Virus record (IMG/VR): IMGVR_UViG_3300027749_005041
Coordinates: 1-22,328 of that record
Origin: a virus
Direction: 5' to 3' (one strand)
DNA length: 22,328 bases
The notes under the pieces are model-generated. The model did no database searches and was not told where the DNA came from. It was given only the letters and a program-made list of their open reading frames with translations. The position numbers were made by a program, and so were the translations under genes. Positions within the stretch are counted from its first letter, which is position 1. Each line of letters begins with the position of its first letter. This document shows, piece by piece, positions 12,767 to 20,466 of the stretch.

Positions 12767-12772
12767 ATTATA
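12767..12772 (-). promoter_or_regulatory. possible -10 element of the replication operon
   Basis: TATAAT on the minus strand, 22 nt before the gp45 start, in the 31-nt gap after the glycosyltransferase gene. No -35 hexamer or T4-type MotA box is evident upstream, so the promoter class is uncertain. Confidence 0.3.
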
Positions 12773-12775
12773 GTA

Positions 12776-13516
12776 TCATTTCCAGCTCAGTGCTACTTCT
12801 TTCGTTGGCATGGTACCATTATACTTGTCAATACAGTACTGTCTTTCTTTTGCGTCTAATTCCTGAAATTTAGGATCGCGGAAGGCAGAAGAGCCGTGCT
12901 CTCTAAAGCAAACCAAAACATCATCTAGCATAATAGGGTCACCATGGTAGTAATAAGACCGGTAGAAATATTCACCGTCTACTATCCAGAGTAAGTCATC
13001 GTCCATTTCAATTGCGCAATTATTTCTTACTGCATAATTTGAAGGATTACCAGTAGTATTATCACCATTGACGTACTTGTTACCGTACCAGGGGCGTCTG
13101 GTATCAAAGAACTGGGTCCGGTCTTCATTACTGTGAGTGAACCCGGATATAAACCATTTACCGTCTGGGTTATTATCAAATGCATTAGAGATTTTAAGTA
13201 ATGCATCCTGATCTACGAAGTAATCATCCATGTAGAGTAATTTAATTATCTCCCCTGTAGCATGCTTGACTGCATTGTTTACATTATTGGCAGCATTCTT
13301 TTTATTACTGGTATTTTTAATATACCTAATATCTAGAACGTGTGAAAATGTATCACAGATGGTTTTAAGGTTATCACCTTCACTTTGATCAGATATTACA
13401 ACATCGAAATCTTTAAACGTCTGATACATCAGATGTGAAAAATATTCTACTAAGAATCTCTCAGCAGTTTTATTTTTCATTGTGTATACAGGACAACAAA
13501 TAGATATTTTAGACAT
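12776..13516 (-). CDS. glycosyltransferase family 2, 246 aa
   Basis: A GT-A fold enzyme with the family opening SKISICCPVYTM, the nucleotide-binding strand VVISDQSEGDN, and the catalytic acidic motif ATGEIIKLLYMDDYFVDQDA (about residues 88-107, with MDD in place of DxD). ATG 13516 is chosen over an in-frame TTG six bases upstream. It overlaps the GDPD-like gene by 8 nt and is the last gene of the glycan cluster in transcription order. Donor and acceptor sugars are unknown. Confidence 0.87.
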   Translation of the reverse strand: MSKISICCPVYTMKNKTAERFLVEYFSHLMYQTFKDFDVVISDQSEGDNLKTICDTFSHVLDIRYIKNTSNKKNAANNVNNAVKHATGEIIKLLYMDDYFVDQDALLKISNAFDNNPDGKWFISGFTHSNEDRTQFFDTRRPWYGNKYVNGDNTTGNPSNYAVRNNCAIEMDDDLLWIVDGEYFYRSYYYHGDPIMLDDVLVCFREHGSSAFRDPKFQELDAKERQYCIDKYNGTMPTKEVALSWK

Positions 13517-13949
13517 AATCAACGCATACCCCGTGTATACCTAATAGTTTATATTTTTCAAAATTTACATTTGGATAAAAATCCAGAAGAACTTGATTAT
13601 AGGAAAATACGTTTTGAGGCTTAGGGTAAGTCCAAACATTTCCTTGAGAAGTCAAAGTATAATTATCTTTATCATGAAAGAAATAATTAAACCCTCTGTA
13701 CCTATACAACTCTGCACTTGCTTGGAGGTTCTTACAATGTATCCATAATCTTGTCTTCATTGATATAAGATAATCCATAGGGACGGGGTATGTCGGTTCA
13801 TCATGTCCAAGATAAAGATCGTTATTATGAACCCAAAGATCAATTTCTATATCGTGCCCTTGATTGATACAATAATCAATTACTTCGGGTTTATTTTCAT
13901 TATCTGGATCAGGTCCAAATGTATTACCTCGATGACAAATAATTTTCAT
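13509..13949 (-). CDS. glycerophosphodiester phosphodiesterase-like (GDPD/PI-PLC fold), 146 aa
   Basis: Shows the GDPD signature: His6-Arg7-Gly8, the metal-binding Glu35 and Asp37 in DIEIDLW, and His49 in YLGHDEPT. Full GDPD enzymes are about 240-300 aa, so at 146 aa this is a short form that may lack the second half of the barrel and its later metal ligand. It lies in an operon with a sugar nucleotidyltransferase and an SDR, which suggests work on a phosphorylated or glycerol-linked sugar, such as making or trimming a glycerol-phosphate substituent; that is inference. The 3' end overlaps the following glycosyltransferase. Confidence 0.8.
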   Translation of the reverse strand: MKIICHRGNTFGPDPDNENKPEVIDYCINQGHDIEIDLWVHNNDLYLGHDEPTYPVPMDYLISMKTRLWIHCKNLQASAELYRYRGFNYFFHDKDNYTLTSQGNVWTYPKPQNVFSYNQVLLDFYPNVNFEKYKLLGIHGVCVDYV

Positions 13950-14605
13950 TAGATTAGCTTAGGTGCGCCTAGTGGTTGTACGTTAAGGTACTTCTTCCAG
14001 GGTTGACCTTTATCAACACGCTTAAGTTTAGTAAAACCTTTTTTACGGATAACAATATTATCACCTGGTTCGTACTTACCGTCAATACACTCTTTTACCA
14101 CTTCAGCAACTTGTAGTGTAGAAAGTCTGGTACGCTTATCCTCACCGGGGTAATCGTTTTCTCTCATCTTAGTATCTACACGCCCAGGGCTAACAGAATA
14201 CGCTTTATAGCCCTCAAAACCTAATGACTGTACAAAAGAAATAACTCCAGATTTAGAAGCTGAATAACCACTGTGTTCAGGTTTACCGTACATACCGGCT
14301 ACCGATGCAATAAAGATCATAGTTTTAACCCCGGAATTAATTGATTCTCTAGCAACAATAAAGCTACCAACTAAATTAACATCAATTTCTTCTTTCCAAT
14401 AATCAATGTTAGAATCTTTTACAACTTGAACATGAGAGATACCCGCACAGTTAACAATTACATCTGGCTTGTATTTCTCTAACGTGTTACGTACCTGTAA
14501 AGCATCTCTAACATCACATTCTCCTTTTGGAATGTTTACTGTGTCAGGGTAAAGTTGTTTAATACCTTCACCTATATCACTCTTACCAAAAATTAATACT
14601 TTCAT
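13949..14605 (-). CDS. short-chain dehydrogenase/reductase, 218 aa
   Basis: Classical SDR fold. The cofactor loop reads FGKSDIGEGI (residues 6-15), a variant of TGxxxGIG; NCAG is at 52-55, and the catalytic set is N77 (DVNLVG), S101 (IASVAG), Y114 and K118 (YSASK), all present. It should oxidise or reduce a hydroxyl or keto group on a small substrate with NAD(P), probably a sugar nucleotide given the neighbours. It touches the GDPD-like gene by 1 nt and overlaps the nucleotidyltransferase gene by 4 nt, so the three are coupled. Confidence 0.9.
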   Translation of the reverse strand: MKVLIFGKSDIGEGIKQLYPDTVNIPKGECDVRDALQVRNTLEKYKPDVIVNCAGISHVQVVKDSNIDYWKEEIDVNLVGSFIVARESINSGVKTMIFIASVAGMYGKPEHSGYSASKSGVISFVQSLGFEGYKAYSVSPGRVDTKMRENDYPGEDKRTRLSTLQVAEVVKECIDGKYEPGDNIVIRKKGFTKLKRVDKGQPWKKYLNVQPLGAPKLI

Positions 14606-15327
14606 AATACAACGTCCCCGTTTTCAACTTTATCTAAAAAAATTTCTAATTCATAAGGTGTACCAAGCATATGTTTTTTGTTAACATCAACTTCGTATAT
14701 CGACACATTACCTAACCCTGCAATCAACTCATTGTATGCAGGTGCAATATAAAACTCATTATTAGTTCTAATATTTTTAGCAATCATCATAACTACACTT
14801 TCGATATACTCATTACCCTGTCGGAAGTAATAGATGCCCGCGCATGCTTTATCGGAAATAACTTTCTTTTCAGCTACTTCTATAACTTGACCTTTTTTAA
14901 CCTTAGCATAACTGTGATGGGGGTTGGTTGAATTAAATACTACCAGAGACCCATCCCGCACCTTAGATTGTTCTAAGAAGTCATCAAAGTCCCATTCAAG
15001 ATATTGATCACAGTTTGCAATAACTAACGGCTTAGAATTATTAATATAAGGTAGTGCCATCAACGTGGTGCACGCAGCACCCTCAGTAACAATATCCAAA
15101 GGAATAATTGTACCTTGTTGCTCAAGAAATTCTTGAAGCCCGTTATCTAAATGTTCTTTCAATGCAATAAAAATAAAATTACATTGGCTATGTTTAGAAG
15201 TAAGAGAATCAATGACTCGTTTAATCATTGGAACGCCAACTACATCAATCATTGGTTTAGGTTCTTTGTAACCACTTTCAACAAATCGCTGACCTCTACC
15301 GGCCATTGGAATAACTACATTAATCAT
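14602..15327 (-). CDS. sugar-phosphate nucleotidyltransferase, 241 aa
   Basis: Activates a sugar-1-phosphate (or similar phosphorylated alcohol) to its nucleotide form. Signature motif VIPMAGRGQRFVESGYKEPKP (about residues 5-25) carries the G-x-G-x-R nucleotide loop and the KP lysine; ANCDQYLEWD (about 99-108) supplies the Mg-binding Asp. The size matches stand-alone RmlA/CTP-type transferases. AAGGAT precedes the start. The exact nucleotide cannot be told; pairing with an SDR and a GDPD-like protein would also fit a CDP-linked substrate. Confidence 0.9.
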   Translation of the reverse strand: MINVVIPMAGRGQRFVESGYKEPKPMIDVVGVPMIKRVIDSLTSKHSQCNFIFIALKEHLDNGLQEFLEQQGTIIPLDIVTEGAACTTLMALPYINNSKPLVIANCDQYLEWDFDDFLEQSKVRDGSLVVFNSTNPHHSYAKVKKGQVIEVAEKKVISDKACAGIYYFRQGNEYIESVVMMIAKNIRTNNEFYIAPAYNELIAGLGNVSIYEVDVNKKHMLGTPYELEIFLDKVENGDVVL

Positions 15328-15338
15328 TTAAATCCTTA

Positions 15339-16016
15339 TTATGGAAATCTAGCTAAGATTTCTTCGTTTATTGGAATTTTGCTGCGCAGACGATCGCAAT
15401 AATCTCTGGTACATAAACTTGTTAGTAGGTGACCACTCAATTGTGGTTCCTCACTCATAAAGTGAATATTTTCGGCACCCATGATAGGAGCAAGTATAGA
15501 GTAGAAGTTGTGCATATGATTAAAATCATACTTAACTTCACCGTTAGTAAGTACATTAAAACCTTGAACTACTTGATCGTGAAGTCTCTTTGGCCATGCA
15601 TAAAATGTATCCCCTACAAACTGCTGACTTTCCCAAAAACCATTTCCTTCTCGGGAAGTAATATTAAACTTATCCCAATCCAAATTAAATTCTTCTAAAC
15701 TTTTATTGTAATGAATGTCAAATCTTGTCATAATATAGAAATCAATATAATCATTACCTGTTACTGTAGAGGCTTTTGTACGGGTAGTATTTTGATGACT
15801 ACCTTCAAATGATATGCTAATTAATTTCTTAGGATTAAGTAGTTTATTAACTTCATCCATTCTATCGTTATCATACGTAACGACATAATTATGTACAGAA
15901 TGGTTTTTTTTAAGAGGTTGGATTATGTTGCGGTCAATATTAGGAAAACAATGATTAAAGTCTCTTTCTGATTTATGACCGAATGATATACCTACAAATA
16001 TTAATGCAACATTCAT
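15339..16016 (-). CDS. putative glycosyltransferase-like protein, 225 aa
   Basis: Not clearly assigned. The N-terminus is a Rossmann-like strand (MNVALIFVGISFG) and the middle has YNYVV-type strands and DFYIMTRFDIHYNKSLEEF (about residues 91-109), where TRFDI resembles the acidic donor-site motif of some polysaccharide glycosyltransferases. The C-terminal part has QFVGDTFYAWP. Its place between a nucleotidyltransferase and a glycosyltransferase supports a glycan role. A perfect late-promoter box lies 21 nt before its ATG, so this gene and those downstream may be switched on late. Confidence 0.65.
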   Translation of the reverse strand: MNVALIFVGISFGHKSERDFNHCFPNIDRNIIQPLKKNHSVHNYVVTYDNDRMDEVNKLLNPKKLISISFEGSHQNTTRTKASTVTGNDYIDFYIMTRFDIHYNKSLEEFNLDWDKFNITSREGNGFWESQQFVGDTFYAWPKRLHDQVVQGFNVLTNGEVKYDFNHMHNFYSILAPIMGAENIHFMSEEPQLSGHLLTSLCTRDYCDRLRSKIPINEEILARFP

Positions 16017-16036
16017 ATGACCCTTTAATTAAATTT

Positions 16037-16774
16037 TTATTTATAATTAAATTGCTGCATAAATGGTTCTTGAGCTAATTCTTTACTATGTGACAGGTAA
16101 TCTTGGTAAATAGCATTCAGCTTTTCTTCATTAGTATTATGCTGTGTACCATAGCCCTTAGCAAAATCTGATGGGGGTATTTTAGTTTGTATTTGTAGTT
16201 TTCTTTTAACTGCTTCTGTATTATACGGTGAGAATCCATACCAGAGAACAACCATTTTTTCTGTTGTATGTGGCGTATCAAAATGTCTGCCAAGAGGATA
16301 AACATATAAACGTTTACTATGAATAACTCTTGATCTTCTTATTTTAGATGCACCATCGTTATAATGCATACCATATGTCTTTTGTTCAACCAAGGACTTA
16401 GTAGGGGCTGGAATAATTTCTGGCTTATCGTCTACCATTACACAGCAAGGAAGAACCAGATTATCACTCGTTGCATTATCAAGAATAGAATAATCACCAA
16501 CTAAAAATTCTGTGACATTAAGACACATTTTCCAACCAGGGTATTGACTTTCATAATCAATTACCTCGTCATCACAAAGTTTAGCATCAAAGAATTCATT
16601 CCTTGATTTAACAATAGTCCATGTCGGGCATATCTTTTTAATAATCTCAACAGATGAATCGGTAGAATTATAATCGATCATAACCCCGTGATCAAAATAC
16701 TTCTTATGATGCTCAAGCCACCAAGGGAGTAAATACTCTTCATTAAAAAAATGAGTAACAACGGTTTTACGCAT
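16037..16774 (-). CDS. glycosyltransferase, family 2/92-like, 245 aa
   Basis: The start KTVVTHFFNEEYLLPWWLEHH (the N-E-E-x-L-L-P-W-W-L-x-H-H form) is the signature of the Glyco_tranf_2_4 group, followed by a strand with the acidic site VMIDYNSTDSSVEI (about residues 31-44). The remainder has many conserved-looking aromatic and His residues. It should act in the cytoplasm on a surface glycan. The stop codon TAA lies within the TATAAATA late box of the next gene. Confidence 0.85.
   Translation of the reverse strand: MRKTVVTHFFNEEYLLPWWLEHHKKYFDHGVMIDYNSTDSSVEIIKKICPTWTIVKSRNEFFDAKLCDDEVIDYESQYPGWKMCLNVTEFLVGDYSILDNATSDNLVLPCCVMVDDKPEIIPAPTKSLVEQKTYGMHYNDGASKIRRSRVIHSKRLYVYPLGRHFDTPHTTEKMVVLWYGFSPYNTEAVKRKLQIQTKIPPSDFAKGYGTQHNTNEEKLNAIYQDYLSHSKELAQEPFMQQFNYK
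16038..16045 (-). promoter_or_regulatory. T4-type late promoter box
   Basis: A perfect TATAAATA on the minus strand, 21 nt before the ATG at 16016, the same spacing as at 4810-4817. It overlaps the stop codon of the upstream gene, so it would be an internal late promoter dividing the glycan cluster. Confidence 0.55.
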
Positions 16775-16783
16775 AATTAACTT

Positions 16784-17332
16784 TCAAAATTTTGGATCTA
16801 ATTTATAATCTTCAAACGACATAGCGTTTTTATCTTTATCGGAGATTATAGCTTTATTTCTTGCAAAAGGCAAGTCAAGCATCAACGTAGTATCAAGGGG
16901 GCATATTGCACTTTCCGATTCAGCGTTGTGTACGGCAGAACAACTGTAACAGAAGTGAGTCTCTTCTTCTAAAGAAATAAACGCATGACCGAACCCAGGT
17001 GGTACCCAGACTTGTTTAAAATTATCTTCCGATAGGTACACCATAACGTATTTACCGAATGTAGAAGAATTAGCACGCAAGTCAACCGCTACATCTATAC
17101 CTGCACCTTTTACTACTCGACATAACTTACCCATCGGGTTATTCCATTGATAATGGATACCCCTGATAACATATTTGTGAGACATAGAGTGATTGTCTTG
17201 CACGAACGTCACACCAAGTATTTGTTCAACAAGAGGGTTAAGAGACTCAGTAAAGAAACCACGGTGATCAGAATAAACTGGTCTTTCGATTATCTTAACA
17301 TCTGGTATAAAAGGATTAGATTCAATTTTCAT
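16784..17332 (-). CDS. RmlC-like sugar 3,5-epimerase (cupin), 182 aa
   Basis: A dTDP-4-keto-6-deoxysugar epimerase-type cupin. Family motifs: DHRGFFTES (22-30), QDNHSMS (45-51), RGIHYQ with catalytic His60, GKLCRV with Lys69, IDVAVDLRANSSTFG, and WVPPGFGHAF (109-118). The position that normally holds the catalytic tyrosine (as in the SAPYNP context of known enzymes) reads SAVHNA, with His135. Loss of this tyrosine is expected to change which carbon is epimerised, or to leave a different chemistry. It is full length. Neighbours suggest a deoxysugar or amino-deoxysugar product. Confidence 0.9.
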   Translation of the reverse strand: MKIESNPFIPDVKIIERPVYSDHRGFFTESLNPLVEQILGVTFVQDNHSMSHKYVIRGIHYQWNNPMGKLCRVVKGAGIDVAVDLRANSSTFGKYVMVYLSEDNFKQVWVPPGFGHAFISLEEETHFCYSCSAVHNAESESAICPLDTTLMLDLPFARNKAIISDKDKNAMSFEDYKLDPKF

Positions 17333-17334
17333 AA

Positions 17335-18054
17335 TTAATATTTCTGTATAATATTTCTCAAGTCTTGTTTAGACTGCTCATTCCATCTTCTATGTGAACC
17401 TGCCACGTAGTGCATACCCATTAAATTACCTAATTCATTTTTAAAATAGCAATCACCATAATAGGTAGCATCAGTCTGCCAGGCTAACGTTTTAATTTGG
17501 TTATCTAAGATGTGTTTTCTTATTTTCCAACCAACTTCGACAAACCCTGTTGACCGATTTTGATCTACTTCTTGTTGCGTTAATACCCAGCTCTTAGATC
17601 TTGCAAGGTTGATGTCATAGTATGAACCAAAACAACAAGGTATGTTTTTAAAATTATCTGGATTAATATTTACCCATTGGCTGGTATCCTTGCCATCGTT
17701 GTATTCCGTACCTACGGCTTTATACCCTTGTTCGAATTTATCTATAATGTAGTAATGTATATTATTATTTAATACAAAGTAATCAGAATCAATAATAGAT
17801 ACTATACCTGTAGTACAAAACGTTAAACCGTAATCTATAGCCCTACCGTGGGAAAGACCGTCAAAGGTTGGAGTACTGTTACAGTACACATATTGATAGT
17901 CTTCAGTTTCCGGTAAAACTCTTTTTTCAGAGTTCGGGGTATTGTCTACTACAATTAAATTGTAATGTTTTCTATCGAATCTCTTCTTGAAATTTTCAAC
18001 CTGTAGTTCTAGTAGGTCATAATTCCTATAGATTACTGTTACATAATCAATCAT
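17335..18054 (-). CDS. glycosyltransferase family 2, 239 aa
   Basis: GT-A fold. The N-terminus has DYVTVIYRNYDLLELQVENF, then a strand LIVVDNTPN (about residues 33-41) and the acidic donor site VSIIDSDYFVL (about 87-97, with DSD as the DxD motif). The C-terminal part has WQTDATYYGDCYF and a His/Trp-rich end (MHYVAGSHRRWNEQ), likely in acceptor binding. It overlaps the epimerase gene upstream by 8 nt and ends 2 nt before the RmlC-like start codon, so all are co-transcribed. Confidence 0.87.
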   Translation of the reverse strand: MIDYVTVIYRNYDLLELQVENFKKRFDRKHYNLIVVDNTPNSEKRVLPETEDYQYVYCNSTPTFDGLSHGRAIDYGLTFCTTGIVSIIDSDYFVLNNNIHYYIIDKFEQGYKAVGTEYNDGKDTSQWVNINPDNFKNIPCCFGSYYDINLARSKSWVLTQQEVDQNRSTGFVEVGWKIRKHILDNQIKTLAWQTDATYYGDCYFKNELGNLMGMHYVAGSHRRWNEQSKQDLRNIIQKY

Positions 18055-18937
18055 TATATTCTATATAATCTTTTCTAATTACAACGTTTGTCGATGGATC
18101 TTTGTAACATTCAATAACACTATTAACAGTTGACTCAATTGTTTCTGTAAACTTAAAGTCATAGTCTTTGCAAAGCTTATCTGTATTAATATCGAAGTTA
18201 TATGCTCCTGCAGTATTGCCTTTATCTACAATTTCAATTCCTAGCTTCTTACTAACATAACTAGAAATCTCGTCCACTGTAGCAGTAAATGAAGCCATAT
18301 TATACATACCAGGAATAAAGTTATGTCTGCCTTGGTATACTATGCGCTCGACAGCCCGCACAAGATCTTCAATGCATAGGATAGAACGATTAATATGTTT
18401 ATTAGCAACCGTAATCTTACCTTCATTAAGTGCATTATACACCATCATATTAATCATAAGGTCGCGGCGAATAACAGGGCTTCCTCCATTAACTGTACCG
18501 AATCTTAAACCTAAGAGCTGTCTGCCTTGGGCAAGATATTTTTGAGCAGCAATATCTAGAGTAATTTTAGTAAGATCGTAGTTATTAAGAATTTCTAACG
18601 ACATTTTATTTTCAAAAGACATATTATCTGAATTACCGTAAACAGATGCACTGCTTGCGTAAATAATTTTAGTATCCTTAGAAGTCTTTTCTACAAGGTT
18701 AATAAAATTACGGACGTTATTATGCCATGGTGATCTGATATCACCAACACACATCTGTACACTTGAATGCCCAGCTAAAAGAATAATTGTCTTAAATGGT
18801 TCAAGAAACTTTGTAGTAAGTTTATTATAGTCATTAGATCTATTACCATAAACTTCTACTTCATGATTATGACTTCTTAAATAAGGTACTAAACGCGAAC
18901 CAATATAGCCGCTACCACCAATTACTAAAATACTCAT
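18047..18937 (-). CDS. NAD-dependent sugar epimerase/dehydratase (extended SDR), 296 aa
   Basis: Extended SDR of the GalE/RmlB/WcaG type. The NAD loop GGSGYIG is at residues 7-13, the SSASVYG strand with the catalytic Ser at about 95-101, and the YxxxK pair at Y120 and K124 (YDLTK). LRFGTVNGG and NRSILCIEDLVRAV are further family marks. It is slightly short for GalE (about 330 aa). The product cannot be fixed; it could supply the keto or epimerised sugar used by the adjacent DegT aminotransferase. Confidence 0.9.
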   Translation of the reverse strand: MSILVIGGSGYIGSRLVPYLRSHNHEVEVYGNRSNDYNKLTTKFLEPFKTIILLAGHSSVQMCVGDIRSPWHNNVRNFINLVEKTSKDTKIIYASSASVYGNSDNMSFENKMSLEILNNYDLTKITLDIAAQKYLAQGRQLLGLRFGTVNGGSPVIRRDLMINMMVYNALNEGKITVANKHINRSILCIEDLVRAVERIVYQGRHNFIPGMYNMASFTATVDEISSYVSKKLGIEIVDKGNTAGAYNFDINTDKLCKDYDFKFTETIESTVNSVIECYKDPSTNVVIRKDYIEYND

Positions 18938-18938
18938 A

Positions 18939-20018
18939 TTATGTTCCTGTATATTCGTTCAACGTCTTAATAATGTGTTCAGTATCAGCAAGATTCAGCC
19001 ACCACCCGTTAGGTATACAAACTTGTGTATCTGTAAACGCTGATACACCAGGTAAGTCACCTTCTCTGAATTGAGTAATACTACTATACATGTCATTTCT
19101 AAAATGAACCGGGCTTGATGCAATAAAATTTTCAGTTAAGTATTGAGTAAAGTGATCTTTAAGGCCAGGCTTGACATGCATACTGAATAACCAGTATGAA
19201 CAGTTAGGATCCCATTCAGGCAAGGTCAATAACGGGTTTTTAACCTTGTTAATATATTCTCTAGAATTTCTTCTGCTACAAGTTACAGAGTATTCTGCTT
19301 TACTAATATTAGATAAACCAATAGAGGCATTAATATCGTTCATATGATACTTAAACCCAACTTTAGTAATGTCTTGCGTACATCTAAAAGACTCATTTTT
19401 GGTTCTGTCTAAACCATACCAGCGAAGTGTTCGTGCTTCGTTTTCTGTATCAGGTGGGCATATTAAAATACCACCGTCCCCTGTAGTCAAAAATTTAATT
19501 GCTTGAAAACTGTAGCAAATATAATCTCCGCGTTCTAATATATCTGTTGCATGCACATCCCAGCAATGAGCAGCATCTTCAATAACCGGGACACCTGTTG
19601 CCTTGAGAGCTTTATAATCACAAAACTTACCAGCCCAGTTAACAGCTAAAATAGCTTTAGTTTTAGGTGTAACTAATTTTTTAACTGACTCAGGATCAAT
19701 CAAGCCTGTCAAAGGATCAATATCAGCCCAACGAATTCTTGCACCACGATGAATTGCACCAACATTAGAGGCAAAACACGTCTGTGGCGTAGCAATAACC
19801 TCATCCCCAGGTTTAATACCGATTATATCCAGAGATAGATCAATAGCAGCGGTACAGGAATTAACTGTCACCGGTCTTGTCTTACTACCTAATACTTTCC
19901 ATAGTTCATCTTCAAACTCTTCTACAACAGGACCTTGACCGATAAAACCGGACTTTAAAACTTCTGTAACTCTGTCTGCGGTAACGTCAGACATTCCTAC
20001 TTTAAATAACGGAATCAT
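18939..20018 (-). CDS. DegT/DnrJ/EryC1 family PLP sugar aminotransferase, 359 aa
   Basis: Transfers an amino group, usually from glutamate, to a keto-sugar nucleotide. Start ATG 20018 gives the family opening IPLFKVGMSDV; an ATG further upstream lies well inside the GNAT gene. Motifs: SGFIGQGPVVEEFE (23-36), NSCTAAIDL (53-61), PLP-contacting Asp148 in VIEDAAH, and Lys175 in SFQAIKFLTTGDGG for the Schiff base. Full length. Between an epimerase/dehydratase and a GNAT acetyltransferase, it should produce an amino-deoxysugar that is then N-acetylated. Confidence 0.95.
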   Translation of the reverse strand: MIPLFKVGMSDVTADRVTEVLKSGFIGQGPVVEEFEDELWKVLGSKTRPVTVNSCTAAIDLSLDIIGIKPGDEVIATPQTCFASNVGAIHRGARIRWADIDPLTGLIDPESVKKLVTPKTKAILAVNWAGKFCDYKALKATGVPVIEDAAHCWDVHATDILERGDYICYSFQAIKFLTTGDGGILICPPDTENEARTLRWYGLDRTKNESFRCTQDITKVGFKYHMNDINASIGLSNISKAEYSVTCSRRNSREYINKVKNPLLTLPEWDPNCSYWLFSMHVKPGLKDHFTQYLTENFIASSPVHFRNDMYSSITQFREGDLPGVSAFTDTQVCIPNGWWLNLADTEHIIKTLNEYTGT

Positions 20019-20466
20019 ATTGATACTCCATAAAAAATAAATTATCGTTTTCACCTGTTACTTTAAAGTTCAGGCCTTCGTATGTTTTAAATGCTCGTGT
20101 ATTAGTTTTTAATACTTCAAGCCGAATAGGTAATGATTTGTGACATTGGTCAACAAGAAACTTAAAAATAACTTTACCTAATCCTTTGTCTCTGTATTCA
20201 GGTACCAGTCCCCCTGTTAATAAAAACTCATCTTCATTTTTATGAACGACACCAAAACCAGCATCAACAATACATACCCCGTGTTCGATAGCATATGCAA
20301 TGTAAAGATCGTATTTACGGAACGCAGTCTTAAACCACTCTTCTTGCTGCTCTGGGGTAATGTAGTCTGTACTACGCGTCATATATTCCCTACACTTATT
20401 ACGTATAGTACGAAGGATTTCTGCCTCTGCAGGCGTTGTAACTCTTTTAAAAACTATCTGTGTCAT
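20002..20466 (-). CDS. GNAT N-acetyltransferase, 154 aa
   Basis: Acetyl-CoA-dependent N-acetyltransferase. The GNAT core is visible as a beta strand with DAGFGVVHKN, the strand LLTGGLVPEYR and the CoA-binding loop RDKGLGKVIFKFL (R/Q-x-x-G-x-G/A, about residues 92-104), then a helix and the final strand with FKVTGENDNLFFMEY. Its end overlaps the aminotransferase start by 17 nt and its start overlaps the glycosyltransferase by 4 nt. Acetylation of the amino sugar made next door is the simplest role. Confidence 0.88.
   Translation of the reverse strand: MTQIVFKRVTTPAEAEILRTIRNKCREYMTRSTDYITPEQQEEWFKTAFRKYDLYIAYAIEHGVCIVDAGFGVVHKNEDEFLLTGGLVPEYRDKGLGKVIFKFLVDQCHKSLPIRLEVLKTNTRAFKTYEGLNFKVTGENDNLFFMEYQYDSVI

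Noticed and set aside
12316-12873. A 185-codon plus-strand ORF opposite gp45
   Set aside because: It lies antisense to the sliding clamp and glycosyltransferase genes, with a Cys/Ser/Ile-rich, non-protein-like composition.
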